A stretch of 64,000 bases of DNA, taken from Hexactinellida sp. DTS-2022. Its lineage: Eukaryota > Porifera > Hexactinellida. Within the stretch, counting starts at the first letter, position 1, and each line of letters starts with the position of its first letter. The DNA is taken from contig JAPNXP010000005.1 in NCBI GenBank assembly GCA_028753945.1, forward strand, positions 1,736,001 through 1,800,000. The letters run 5' to 3'. Positions 33,901-46,515 of this stretch are shown here, in pieces. The notes under the pieces are model-generated. The model was not told where the DNA came from and searched no databases. It was given only the letters and a program-made list of their open reading frames with translations. The translations under genes were made by a program, and so were the position numbers.

Positions 33901-36161
33901 TATTTACTTATTATTTTTAATTGTACGAGTTAAGAGCCAATAATGGGATAGTATAAATTGTGAGAGTATTGAGGCAGGTTGACAAAAAAAAAGGACAAGT
34001 TGGTATTTGGTACAAGATAAAATAGTACGAGTCGACCAAAGAAATTGGTACAAGTTGGTTTTTGGGACGAGTTGACTGGTCCCTGACGTAAAAAAGGGCA
34101 AGTTGGTATTTAGTACGAGATAAAATAGGTACGAGTTGACCAAAAAAATAGGTACGAGTCGACCAAAAAACTTGGTACAAGTTTGTTTTTGGGACGAGTT
34201 GACTAGCCCCCATATGGTCTACGTGTATCCCGACGAATATACATTAATTTTTATGCGTCCTCGTATAGATAGTTGTAAGATTGAAGTTAATACGTACTTA
34301 TCGGTAAATTATGACTTGTCCGTCAAAGTTTTTCATAATGGTGTAAATCTTCCAATTTCTATCGTAACGCTATGTGATGTTTGACAAATTGATTCGCTTC
34401 TAATTGAAATTTCTATTCCGCTATCTGCACCCAAAATCTCTGAGAATATTTCCACTAATTTGATAACACATCTCATATCGCATCTGCGGAAAGTCATATC
34501 CAACAAGTTATTGATAACATTTACGACGGTAAATCTGATGATGACTTGGTTCCTTGTCCTGAAGTTTCAAGGCTCCAGTTTGTTCTTTGTCAGCTTCGAA
34601 ATAGTCTTGTTACAAAAAAGAGGCGGAGGTATAACGTATTGACGCAGATCTTAGCTCTTAAAACACATCTCATTTCTCCTGCTTCTTATCACTATCTACA
34701 GAGCATGTCTTGCATTACTCTTCCTCATTCCAATACCTTACAAAAATTGTATTCATCCTTTGGACTTGAAAATGTATTATTTATGTTTCTTAAGGAATCC
34801 ACACAATCCTTTTCCCAGGAACAGAGGCATGTCATTATTCAAATGGATTAAATTCACATGAAATCTGATATTTCTTATAAAGGAGGAAGACTGTTTGCTT
34901 CAAACCTCAATCCAGATAATCCTACCAAGACAGTTTTCGCTATCATGGTGTCGAGTCTGTATAAGAAATGGTCTTGTATTGTTCGTCTACTCCCATGTGC
35001 TTCTGTAACAGCTGAAAAGTTATTCGACACTATCAAATCTTGTACTCATGATGTTGAAGATTGTGGCTTGTTCGTTGAAATAATCTCCACTGACAACTAT
35101 CCCCTTAATGTGAAACTTTTCAAATTGTTTTCTCTTAATAGAAAGCTGGAGATTCGAGTACCACACGCTTGTGATATACGCAGAGGTCTTTTCCTTACAT
35201 TTGACTTCGTACATATTCTGAATACTATTCGCAATAATTGGTTGAATCAACAATCTGATAATAAGTTCTTTTCTTATCCTGATTTGAACTGTATTCCTAT
35301 TGACCAATGCGCTTATCCATTGACAATCTGTCATGCTTCTCTCCGTGATATCCGTATACTATATAATTCTGAGAGAGATAGCCTTGCTAAACTTGCCCCT
35401 CGTTTGACTTCTAAGGCTTGTTATCCATCCAATTTAGAACGTCAAAATGTTAAGTTGGTCCTAAAAGTAGTACACGAATCTACAATTGCTGCTCTAGCTA
35501 TCCAGGATGAGCAGCGTTCTCCTGCTTTCAAATGCAACACCTCTGATTTCGTTGGAATTCTCCTATCTCTCTGGAAACTTTTCAATATCAATATGTCATA
35601 TAAACATATCAGGTTGAACGACCCATTGTCTAATCAAATAAGATTTAGCGATGAGCGTTTTCTCTTATTGACTAGGATTGTCTATTGGCTAGAAGCTTGG
35701 GAGTCACTTTCTGGGAAAGGTGGCAGATTAAGCAAGCAGGCGTTTACCAGCTTCAAACATGCATGCCTCGTGTTGCCACAGATAGCAAATTTTCTAACTC
35801 AGGACTGTGGGTTTTCATACCTCTTGACATCTTTCTTGCAGACTGATCCATTGGAACATCATTTTGGACTATATCGTATGATGTCAGGAGCTAATTATCA
35901 TGTTTCCTATCTTCAGATCTTAGAATCAGAACGTCGTCTTAAAGTATCCAATATACTACGTCTATTTTCCAATCAGAATGATTCTAGTACTTCTTTGCAA
36001 GAGTTCATTCAATCATTTTCACCATCGGATAGCGCAGATTCTACCAGTGAAGTTGACCTTGATCCTTTCTTGAGCGCTATATCAGACCACTCAGCCATTG
36101 ACTGTAAATTTCAGGTACTTCAGTCATTAGCCTTTATTGCTGGCTATTCAGTACATCAATA

Positions 36162-36335
36162 CAGTAGATGTCGGATATAAGCACACCGGTTATAAGAACA
36201 TATCGGATATGAGCACACTGTGTTGGAAAACGTTTGCCATCTACCCTGTATATTTTATGTCGGTTATAAGAACATGCCGGTTATAAGCACACCAAGTGCA
36301 GTTCCCGACGATGTGCTTATAACCGGCATCCACTG
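36162..36335. mobile_element. mariner/pogo-type MITE inside the P-type transposase
   Basis: CAGTAGATGTCGGATATAAG at the left and cttataaccggcatccactg at the right, flanked by TA (36160-36161, 36336-36337). Internal copies of cggttataagcaca. 174 bp. Excision with one TA restores the host frame. Confidence 0.9.
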
Positions 36336-37000
36336 TACTTGAAACGTAGTCAACCATGTCGTATATGCCGGGATTCTTTGACTATTGAAAGAGATTTACT
36401 CGTCGATGAATCTGATACTATATCTAAATTCAAACTATTAGAACTCTCTGATCGAGGAGGTTTGAAATATCCATCGGAGGTAGTCCTAGAATCTATTGTC
36501 ACTGTTTGGAAAATCTTTATTTGCATAGAAAATGATAGCGAACTAATGGAGATATTTGTGAAAGGTCATTGTAGAAAAATTCTTGTTGACTTATCTATGA
36601 ATGTATTATTAGATGCTGATGGTTGTAAATTATGGAGAGAGAAGTGTTCATCTTGTAGTGTGAATGGTTCCCATGTCCTTCAGAAGCTTGATTCGTAGCT
36701 GGGAATTGTTTCTTAGCGAATAAGGTTAAAAAATTACAATTCTATGGTGATTTTCAAAATACTGAGAAGCGAAAGTTAAAAAATTCCATTAAAGCCTACG
36801 TATTCATGTGTATATTCTTAGTTGATTTGATTTTGTGTATTGTTAATTGGAACCACAAATATATTTTATCATTTTACACTAGGTAACAGAAAGATTTAGT
36901 GATGTTCCCGTCAGAATAATAAATAGTAATGAGAAGTTCGATGCTGTTGCAAGATGTTTGATGAAACTAATGACTGATGAATGTACCGTGTTGCCACTTA

Positions 37001-38657
37001 TAATGTATTTGTGACCTGTAATTGTAAAATTATGTCTATAACTATTAAATATATGTTGAATTATATATTAATATTAAATCAGCTGTATTCAATTTTAGTA
37101 TGCTTATGGGGTGGAAATCGTATTATCAGTGATATGATGGTTCTAAAGCTTTTAGAAAGGTTTAACTGACTAAAAATATACATCTTCTCTAAATTTGCTA
37201 TTGCCTGTATTTTATTTTTTATATTTGTATTTTTGATCAATGAGAGTAAGTACCCAATAAATAAATAAATTGATTTTATTTTTTGGGACAGGGAGATATT
37301 ATTTCTCTCCACATCTGGTTGAATTTAGAACTAATTATCAAAAATATTGTGTGAGTTGTGCAAAATTAGTCGATTTCCGGGTTTATAAAGGTGAAATTGC
37401 CTCATAGCCCCATAAATGGTGTGAATCCTTTCCAAAAACTAGAATTTTTTCCCGAGGCACGTAAAATTACCCTATATACAATAAATATGCTTAGGGAGTG
37501 TTATAGGCTATTGAATAAATCCTGGACATGGAAACATAAATTTCCGTTCATATTTGTGGAAATTCACTATCGAAACCGGCGGATTAAAAGAGTCAAAATT
37601 TACACTTGGGTCAACCTGTGGCAATCTGGAATTAAGACTCTATATTGAATAAGCTTCCAAATGTAATCGGTGGTATTACACGCAACCTAACGCATCGAAA
37701 TTGCGGTAATAGAGATTACGGGATCGGACATGGAGAACAATTGAAAGAGGACAGGGCGAGAAAATAGGTTTAACATAAAAACGACTATAATTATCTACTT
37801 ATGGTTTCTTCCATTAAATAGCTGAGAAAAAAATTGGTCTAAGTGAAATATCAAATAAAGTGCATTGTATTCCCTGGGGAAAGTTAATGACAACAAACAG
37901 GACTATACTCTGATACCATTTTGTAGGCTGATGGAAAAACATTATTATGCTAAAATTCAAAGTCTCATAATCCAATCAAAAAGAAATGTCAGGATATTAG
38001 TTAATTAGAACAATCTTATTAGGATCTCTACATTATATTTCACTCCAATTGAGGTCAAAATAAAACATGAAATTTTTTTCCTACTTCCATGGGTTGAACC
38101 AGTGTGCATGATGCATTTGTTGGGATTCAGATTTATATTAATCCACATTCGTTATTTTGTCTTCAATTATTAAACTTAATAATTTATTAAAAGTGCACAC
38201 CATATATTATATAACTGCCAAAACTTCGTATATTAATGATGGAAATGGAATACCCACATCAGGGGCTTATCTAGGATTGGGTTGAGAAGGGTGTGCATAC
38301 GACTTTTATTAACCTTGTTTAGTTTGTAAATTATGATACCAAGAATATAATGACATAAAATTCTGTAAATTAGAACCCGAGAGCCGCTGTGCATATTCAA
38401 GTAAATCGACTTATTAACAAAACAATGTTTCCACCTCTGGGAACCAGTGTGTTAGGAGATGAGGGGGTATTTGAACACCAAAATCCCCCCCAGATACTTC
38501 ACTGCACATTAACTTTGTCACCGAGTCCCTGACTATACACCAACCAATAAGGAACTTGATATTATGTGAAAGTGAAAAGTGCACTGTTTGTCAAAAGATA
38601 GCAGCGATAGTATCTCAGCCTGAGAGTAAATAACAACCAATTCTTCCATAAAACTGG
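37001..38657. other. AT-rich sequence, no gene recognised
   Basis: The right end of the P-type element should lie in the first part, but I saw no terminal repeat. A frame at 37391-37648 (85 codons) has no recognisable motif. A caggggcttatctagg word at 38259 resembles a MITE end without partner. Confidence 0.45.
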
Positions 38658-38884
38658 CCTTGGAAGCATATTGGGATAGATCTAATGGTTAAAACGTATT
38701 CTAGTAAACCGTCTGTTATTTCTCTAAATATGTTGTAGCCAGAGCACTGAGGAGCAAATAAGCAACGGAATTATATAGCCGTTACAAGATATTATCAAGA
38801 GCTGGGATTGCCTAATATAATTTAGCACGATCAAGGACCAGAATTAACTGCGAAAGTATAAAAAGAAAGTGATGTTAATTGGTC
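38658..38884 (+). pseudogene. Ty3/gypsy-like integrase core relic
   Basis: One frame with a few stops reads PWKHIGIDLMVKTYSSKPSV and later YQELGLPNII, then HDQGPELTAKV. These are the first-Asp (G-I-D-L) and second-Asp (D-x-G-P-E) neighbourhoods of retroelement integrases, spaced about 51 codons apart as usual. No reverse transcriptase, gag or LTR is seen near it. A decayed retrotransposon fragment. Confidence 0.7.
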
Positions 38885-39547
38885 AATATCTATAACTAGT
38901 AATACTTAATATCTCTTTAGGTGTTCATTTGTTTCAATCAAAATTGTGGATCGATAATCGGAGTATTCGTGCATGCTATCCGATTGCTAAATTGCTAATA
39001 GATTGCTAGAAGCTCAAAACAAAATACTCAAAAAGTAGTTTACGTATTTATGGTTTGCAACTACTACTTGCCCTAGAAAGTTGGAAAATATGCAATTCCA
39101 ATCAGGGAAGAATTGGTTTAAGTTCTTTAAGTCACTAGCTCTCTGCATGAACTCCATAATGAAAATATCTACTATAATGTACCAGTCCTTGTGATGCTTG
39201 GAAAAGATCATCCAATTTATCGAAAGGAAACCTTTTTTCTTATAGGACATGTCAATTTATAACCAAGAAGATAGGGATACAGAAGCATATATCTTTGACT
39301 CCATTACCCTCGCGAAACACCAGCAAGGCATAGCTTCGTTCCCCTTGAGCAAATACTGGAAGAGGTTCACTCAACCACTATAGAGAGAAGTTCATGGGGT
39401 TGCCTGGTGAAAAAATTTATATTTAACAGCTGAAGCAGAGAGGTTATATATGTATGATAAGAAAGTCAATCAAAATAGGTACCGTATTTAATACTAATCG
39501 AATTGGATCAATTAAATCTTACATAAAAATAGAACTTATGCGTGATT

Positions 39548-41552
39548 TGAATCTGTACATTCTGATCGAATGTATTGTAGAACTTTAATCGAATTTTTTG
39601 ATGTCGAACTTTCATCAAATATTGAAAATTAAAGATGCGTAGAACTTTGATAGAATGTGTAGAGTTTTCAACGATTGTGTAGAACTTTGATCGAATTGAT
39701 ATAGAACTCTGATCGAATGTGTAGAACTTTGATCGAATGTGTAGAACTTTGATCGAATTGATCTAGAACTTTGACCAAATGTGTAGAACCTTGTAAAACT
39801 TTGAATCTCAGGGTTGATAAAAATCATGATGTTATTTTTAATCAAAAAAATCAGATTTTTTAAATTTTAATTGTTTTTCTGCGATCTATATCACACTTGC
39901 GCATATTATTTGGCTAATAGATTAATTACATTGACAATGACTCATTATCAATGTAATTTGAATAATTATCAATGTGATTTTTTCTTTTCGCAAAAACATT
40001 AAACATAAAACATCTGATTTAAATTAAAAATAGGATATTTTTGATTTAAATCATGATTTAAATCAAACAACCCTGACTTTGATCTCTTTGAAAAGAGCCA
40101 TGCCAGGTTAAAATGGGTGTCAGTACATCAGAAGGAAAGAACTGGGCTTATATGAATATGTTTGTAAAAGTACAAGGGTAAAGACGAACTAATCATGGGG
40201 GAGGTCAAGATGCGGAAAAATGTAAAAGACCATCTTCAGATAGGAATATAATATGTTAAGAGTGAAAATAATCCGCTGATAAACAGGTCACATAAGACGA
40301 AGTGAAAAACGCTAGCTCTAATAAGTAGGGTGTATGGTCTTGTGAAAAGTTGGGCTTAATACAATGTTTACTACACAGAAAAAAATTACCTTTATAAGTG
40401 TGTATAAAGGCTCCAACAAAAACACTGGCTTTCTAAGTGGGTTCTAAGGCGCATAGAAATCCCTGGAGATTATAAGTGTGTATTAAGGCAGAGTTATAAA
40501 GGCTGACTTTTAATGTGTGTACTATAGCGCATACATTAACGCTGGCCTTTTTAAGTGTCTCGTATGGGGCATTGCGGGAAATCCTAGGGTCAGGGTGTCC
40601 ATTGTGGATAATTATCCAAGGTTTAACGAAATTTCCTAATCTCTTTGAAAAGAACCATGTCAGGGTAGAATGGTTGTCAGTGCATCAGATGGAATGAACC
40701 CAGCTCGTAATAAAACAAGGGTAAATACGTACTAATCAGGGGGTGTCAACATGCGGAAAATAATAAAGACCATCTTCAGATAGGAATAAATCTGTCAAGA
40801 GTGAAACGAACCTGCTGATTTGATATCGCTATCAAAGGACAAACCATTGTAGACTTAGGACCTATTCTAACATAATTAGTGCAGCTCCAATTAAAAAAGA
40901 TGCCTTGTGGTAAGGACGGCGTATAACGTACGTACCTACGTAAGTCCGCGCGATCCTGAAGATCTAGTGGACTGATTTGTGACACATTTGGACTGGAGAT
41001 ATATTATATAGTGGAAGGTGCACCTGGGGTAACGATTGATTATACTTTCGCACCTAACTCCAAAAAGGTGTGCAATTGTTCTGACCAATCAATTTACAGA
41101 ATTTAGAACAACGCAAGTGCAGTCCGTTCTAATTGATCTATAGAACATCAAAATTGAATTTTTGATCACTTGATTAAATTATTTGATCAAAGTTCTACAT
41201 CAATTCGATTAAAGTTTTACATCAATTCGATTATAGTTCTACATCAATTCGATAAAAGATCTACACATTCATCAAAATTCTACACATTCGATCAAAGTTC
41301 TACATCAATTCAATCAAAGTTCTACATGCTGCAATTGAAGTTGAACTTAGATCAAATTCAATCAAAGAAATATAATTTTTCATTTTTCAAAATTTGATCA
41401 AAGTTATACATCAATTTGATCAGATTTCTACATGGATTTGTTCAAGTAGAACTTTGATCGAAATTGGCATTTTTCATAATTTGATCGAAGTTCGACTTCA
41501 GAAAATTCGATCAAAGTTCTACAATAAATGCGATCAGAATGTACAGATTCGA
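39548..41552. mobile_element. Foldback-like element with long repeat-filled inverted ends
   Basis: The left arm begins tgaatctgtacattctgatc, and the right arm ends with its complement gatcagaatgtacagattcg (about 41533). Between, the left arm is an array of tagaactttgatcgaat words (39580-39800). The right arm is the same array on the other strand (41170-41545). About 2 kb. The middle holds a direct repeat (40078-40820) and aagtgtgtataaaggc-type repeats. No transposase seen. Confidence 0.75.
40078..40820. repeat. Pair of about 200-bp direct repeats inside the foldback element
   Basis: Copies at about 40078-40290 and 40637-40820 share tctctttgaaaag, gtcagt-catcaga, aagaccatcttcagatagga and aagagtgaaa. 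Between them (40330-40570) lie three diverged units around ttataagtgtgtataaaggc. Confidence 0.75.
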
Positions 41553-42317
41553 ATTTGATAAATAAACATGCCCAAGCCAAAGCAAAGTTTTATTGACAAA
41601 CAACAGAACAAATATATTTGGGGTCACCTAAAATTTCGAGAATCACTGATAGACATTTCGTCTCTAATTCCAATCCTGAAAAGAAAAGAAAAGAAAATGC
41701 GTATTCATATCGTACGAATTTATTTCGAACAAGATGCAGGACCAAACCATTCTTCTGGTCGTAAACGAAAATCTCTTTGGATTTCAAACAATTCTCTCAT
41801 AATTTGACGACTTCAAACTATGTTTATACCATAAATATAATTTATATTTTAATGTCTTCAATTCAATTATTGAAATTAGATAATTCTACAAAAAGGTCAG
41901 GCCCGAATTTACCATACGGCAGATGCGGCATATGCCGGGGCCCCCGCGGTTTGGGTAGTGTTCTTTTTTGAAAAGATGTTCGAAATCGATGGATTAACTT
42001 TATGTGCTACAGTTTAAGTATTACTACATATCTCTTTGACCCGCGTCATGAAGGAATTTGCGCATTGTAGAATGTTGTAATCACTTTGCCCATTTACCTA
42101 TGCCTCATGATTTCTAATTGTTCTGGTGAGCGTTCGTTCTCTCAAACTTAGTGTCATAAAAGAACCAGTTTCGATCGTAGTAACACTGACAACCTAACTT
42201 GAACAACCTAACTCTACTCAACATAGAACACAGAGTTTTTCGTGACATAGATTTGTCAACGCTCATTCATAATTTTGATTTGTGAAATCCAGTAAACATT
42301 ACTTTTATAAGCCCTAC
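41553..42317. other. No gene recognised; one MITE end
   Basis: The frame 41568-41807 has no recognised motif. caggcccgaatttaccatac at about 41899 looks like the left end of a GC-rich hAT MITE whose right end is missing. Confidence 0.45.
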
Positions 42318-42509
42318 CAGGCTTTCATCCATGCAAAATTTTCTGCGCGCCTAGATTTAGTTTAAGTTCGCTCTCACTCGCCTAAAATACTCAATTTGTA
42401 TTATGTCTATGGACCTTGGGAGCATCTCTCGATTTTCGCGCGCCTAGAAAAGTTTCTTTTAAAAATTACTCGCCTGGAGGCGCGTTGCGCACGCCTGGAT
42501 GAAGCCCTG
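42318..42509. mobile_element. hAT-type MITE, CAGGCTTTCATCCA family
   Basis: Ends CAGGCTTTCATCCATGC / GCCTGGATGAAGCCCTG. Flanks agccctac and aggcctac (seven of eight). Repeated gcgcgcctag words inside. A left-end fragment of the same family is at 60024. Confidence 0.8.
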
Positions 42510-43881
42510 AGGCCTACAGTGAGATTTGGTATTCTTTTGATAATGAGCCAGATTTTAGCAAATTTGTAACTATTTAGTTTAACTAGAAAACAGTATATTT
42601 TTTAATTCTATTTTCGATATTATTAGCATGTGTCATACACTAGACAAGTGTATTGAATTTCAGACTATACTCTGATGTATATTTCCTTATTCGTAAACAT
42701 ACAGGTGAATGTTATTGGCTTGGGGGACAAAAGGAACTGCGTTTAATCTTAAATATTTTCCGAGTAAGGCAAATTTTCCCTTGCACTCCATGATCCATCC
42801 CACCAAAACTCAGCCCCGCACAACCCTAATCCGTCCCTAAAAAAGTGTTCAAAACTACAAAAATGTGTTAACACCGTTTCATTAGGACTTGCTTGCAAAA
42901 CTTAACAGATTTCATTACTATGCGCAAAATACTCGTTATTTCGCTTTCTCAAAGATACAACAAAATCAGAGATAGTATACGCATTGAGATACAGTCAATT
43001 CCGCTTAATTTCTTCACTTCGGTCCCAGGGAAGTTTGGCTAGAGCCTGTAGCGATTAATACATGGTATATAGTTACGCGTTACAATAAATACGTTTCTCC
43101 GCATAAGGAACCCTCAACCAAACTTTAAATCCAATTATCTTTTATTTACCTGAAACTGACTCTCAATATTCCTTGGGGGAGTAAGCAAAGTTACCTAAAT
43201 GAGGTAAATGTAATGTTGAGGTTATTTCCATATTTCTATTTTCCACAGTAAACAGGAGGGACATCAATTCAAAATATGGGAGGGAGGGCAATATCGATAT
43301 GACACTGGTGACAGCAATGAGATCGTCCAAGTTTATCCGTGTTCAGTCATAAAATCACTTGTACTATATGTATTTATTCAATTATATATGTTCGTATTAC
43401 TTTGTATAAATCTTAGCTTGGGTATTTCCTTAGTTCCCTATTAACTCTCCTTATAAAAATTGTGTTGTCGTATAACGTTAACGGATCATGATATTATTTA
43501 TTTTATTCAATGGAATAACTTGTCAATTTGATTACATATTTAATGATTGGATAAATATGACCAAAATTATTATTAACCCCGATACAAATCCGGATCCGGT
43601 AATTATCATCCTGGATCCGGTCGTACCCCGGATCCACCCAAAATGGGGAAACTGAGCCCGTATCCGGAACCGGGCTCTTGTGCATCTTTTCGATTATAGT
43701 ATTTTTCTTTTAATTAACAATTTCAATAATAAATTTATATTCAAATTTCATCAATGGTTTCCTGATTCTGTCAACTATTGGCCCATCAGCACCACTTTGT
43801 AGAAGGTTTGTATGCGTGTTTGTTAGGGAAAATAATTTGAAGGTGTTTTGAAAAATGATGTGATTAATGATTTGGAAATTA
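42510..43881. other. No gene recognised; decayed pogo MITE at about 42990-43100
   Basis: acagtcaattccgcttaatt (42991) opens a degraded copy of the 29435 family. A patch of ccggatccgg words lies at 43590-43675. Otherwise featureless AT-rich sequence. Confidence 0.45.
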
Positions 43882-44058
43882 CAGTCGACTCCGTCAGAGT
43901 CACCTCAGGACCAGGTTATTTGACCCGATTAAGCTGAGAAATCTATTAACAAAATATTTTAGTCAAACTGTAATTCCGCCCTTTAAATCTTGTGAAATTT
44001 TGATTCCATTAAGCGGAGAAATTTATTAATTGGTAGCTCTATTAAGCGGAGTCGAAGG
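43882..44058. mobile_element. pogo-type MITE, copy 2
   Basis: cagtcgactccgtcagag at the left, gctctattaagcggagtcga at the right, TA on both sides. Related to 29435-29618, more diverged. Confidence 0.75.
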
Positions 44059-44117
44059 TATTTGAAAATTATTTAAAAAATTACTTGAAAAATCATTTGA
44101 AAATTTCAAATCAAATG

Positions 44118-44217
44118 CAGTTGAGTCTAATTAATAGGGTCAGTTTGTCCTGGGTAGTTTGACCCAGTTAAGCGGAGAAATCTAATAATCGGTGACCTGA
44201 TTAAGCGGAGTATACTG
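44118..44217. mobile_element. pogo-type MITE, copy 3, shortened
   Basis: cagttgagtctaattaatag ... cctgattaagcggagtatac tg, then TA. It lies 60 bp from copy 2. Confidence 0.65.
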
Positions 44218-45437
44218 TATTTCAATTATTTCATATTATTTACTGCCTTGATACGTAATAATTAATTACAAATTACTTATTAACGATATATCCTGCTATT
44301 TGATTTTGATCTGATAATGTAAATAATGTAAATATTGAATAGAACTGAATGAGTTCTAATTGGGTTAAATTTAAAGCTTGTTCTTACCTCCAAAATCAAA
44401 GAGCCTGTCAAGTACTAAATCAATTTACTTTCATTAAATAAAAACATTTAATCGTCCCGGCTTGGACTAATTATGATTGGCAAGAATCCCCACCAGGGAG
44501 CGGCTGCGTAAATTTGTGTGTTCTGAGCAGAGTCTGAATAGTAATTACAATAGATGACTGTAATAAGGAGTCCGGTTTTACCGGACCATTTTATAAAAAA
44601 ACATTGTTAGTTCTATGGCCGATTGGGCACTTGAGCTGCACCACTTTTCATTAATATGCTTACATTCGCCGTATCACTTTTCATGAGATATCTACTACCT
44701 TTTAATACATATTTTCTTTTGAACCAATACCATTAGAACGATATTTGAATTATACAATCCGAAATACTTGTAAATATATCCACCTATGAAACAATTATTC
44801 GTATATAAACAGATTATTGACTTTGACTAGCATATTATTGAAGGTCAATAAATTACAAAAAAATTATTACTACACACTTATTGCTATTTATTGTTAATTT
44901 AATACAAAATAGGATTTTATTAAAATGTTATTGATAAATACATTCTGAATTGGTGTGGTTCGTTCAATGCCTTGACTATCAGGCCACCCTTCATTACTAT
45001 TTTATGAGATATTACGATTTCAATATCATGTATGTTAAATGTAATGCTTTGGCAATGTGTTTACGATGATTTACAGAAGGACATAGTTAGACATGCCTAA
45101 GACGAAATTCTAGTTAGCACGAACTCTATTTCAGTAATCATTCAAAACTTTTTCAATACAAATCATATTGGTGATATGAATTCCGGATACGTTAGTTATT
45201 AATAAAAACAGCATTATAATTAAATAAATGTTACGTATATCTACTTATAGTATATAATACTATTAGGTTTAGAATAGAAACATTATTCGTTTTCTTGAAT
45301 ACCCTTTCTACAAGCTTTTCTATTTTCCCCTGAATAAATGCAACCTTTTACTTCCAACTTTTCAGATTTCAATCTATTTTGAGTAAACAAAGACTCAAAA
45401 ATTATATATATTTGTCTATGTTTCCTGTAGTTACAGT
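44218..45437. other. AT-rich sequence, nothing recognised
   Basis: No coding motif or clear repeat found. Confidence 0.5.
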
Positions 45438-45628
45438 CAGTGGTGTTTTTTTTTGGGGGGGGCGGCTCGGGGGGGCGCTTATATTCCAGGGGGGCGCTCC
45501 TTCCTATCAGTTATCTATAGAATTCATAATTAGGGGCCGTTTTCACGGATTTCACCTATGTTTTCTAAGAAAATGCTAAATTTGAAAATGGAGCGCCCCC
45601 CACTTATTTTTTTGGCAAAACACCACTG
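45438..45628. mobile_element. hAT-type MITE, CAGTGGTG family, copy 2
   Basis: cagtggtgttttttttt ... ggcaaaacaccactg with exact 8-bp duplication gttacagt (45430-45437, 45629-45636). Highly similar to 51653-51837. Confidence 0.92.
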
Positions 45629-45636
45629 GTTACAGT

Positions 45637-46239
45637 AGAACCGAACACAAAGGGAAGGTCAAAATGCGTTCGCTTGCTAGAAAACCCCATATTACATAAC
45701 TAAATTCATTGAGATGGCATCAGTAACTTAAGGGAAATCTATTATACTAGCTTACAGATTGAAACGAATCCTTTACTGCACCAGACCACCAAGCATTATG
45801 GCACTGTTAGCAATCTCCCTTTGGAACTAGCTTTAGTTGAAACTCTTTTGGTTACTAGCAGTATATTATACTGTGTATTTGAATATTAACTGAACATTTT
45901 GCTCTTAAAAGTATATTGGGCTATAGGAAACTAGTGTGTTAAGAGCTTTTCTAGTATACTAGTACGTCGACATGATTTGGGAAAGTCAATTTAAACGTTT
46001 CCTACTAAATCTCGATTTAGTTAGAATAATATTCCTTAGTGAATTATCTAATACAAAAGATATACTGTACAACAGGTGCTTAAATTTTGCTAATAACAAC
46101 CTACGTATTAATGTTAAAATAATTTTGTTAACCACAGTTAATCCCTATAAATCACTCATTTAATAAAAAATGAATTATAAAATGAAGTGTTATTTTACGA
46201 AGTTGATACCACCAGCAATTTAATCCTGACAGTCAAAAG
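45637..46239. other. AT-rich sequence, nothing recognised
   Basis: The frame 45972-46163 has no recognised motif. Confidence 0.45.
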
Positions 46240-46515
46240 ACAACTGCTTGTCATGCTCAGAGCAATGGACTCGTATAAACCAAATACAAAATCCTCAAAA
46301 AGTTTGCATAACAGTATAACTAAATAATATCCAAGTGTTTATTATCGTTATATCTTCCTTTAGGAAAATCAACTTGATGTATTATTTGAGAGATACTGAG
46401 TGGCCAGAAAAGCTTCAGCCAGCCGAGTTTGTTGCAAATACGCAGTTCAAAAGGTCTGCTTCATTCAAACTGATGTTTAGTAGAGAATATGATACTTTTG
46501 GTCTCCTCAAATTGA
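46240..46515 (+). pseudogene. Ty3/gypsy-like integrase C-terminal relic
   Basis: TTACHAQSNGLV (from 46240) then TKYKILKKFA matches the region around the third catalytic Glu of retroelement integrases, with a stop where the Glu is expected. In another frame WPEKLQPAEFVANTQFKRSA and SFKLMFSREYD match the segment after the core (W-x-x-x-L-x-x-A...P-F-x-L-M-F-G-R). It may come from the same lineage as 38658-38884, but lies 7 kb away. Confidence 0.7.

Larger units (their letters stand above)
31377..34211 (+). mobile_element. MULE (Mutator-like) transposon inside the P/THAP gene
   Basis: Flanked by identical ATATGGTC (31369-31376, 34212-34219), the 8-bp duplication expected for Mutator-like elements. 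The ends share gccagtcaacttgt / gggacgagttgactagc. Near both ends, caactcgtcccaaatac-type words are repeated in opposite orientation. It carries a spliced transposase gene and is itself interrupted by a hAT MITE. Confidence 0.88.
30918..37000 (+). pseudogene. P-element/THAP9-like transposase, split by a MULE and a MITE
   Basis: ATG 30918 begins MPNNCSVPGYKSNYDPTD, a THAP zinc finger whose second Cys is Tyr. After a shift it continues KVVYVCSKHF and GAVPTILP (THAP C-x2-H and AVPTF). The frame is cut at 31376 by a MULE and resumes at 34212 with YVYPDEYTLIFMRPR, out of frame by one base. The core has a first catalytic Asp in HVIIQMD, directly followed by a TAA (34849-34851) where Glu is normal. 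Then come YKGGRLFASN, a second Asp in STDNYPLN, the GTPase-like insertion domain (HILNTIRNNWLNQQ), and the Glu in TDPLEHHFGLYRMMSG. A TA-target MITE interrupts it at 36162-36335; removing it joins ...SVHQY to LKRSQPCRICRDSL. A Cys-poor tail (CFLANKVKKLQFYGDF in another frame, about 36705) follows. The catalytic triad residues are retained; several lesions make it dead. Confidence 0.88.

Noticed and set aside
37391-37648. 85-codon plus-strand frame
   Set aside because: Composition is plausible, but there is no recognisable domain and no neighbouring coding signal; kept only as a remark.
45379-45579. 66-codon frame with glycine run
   Set aside because: It crosses the G-run of a hAT MITE.
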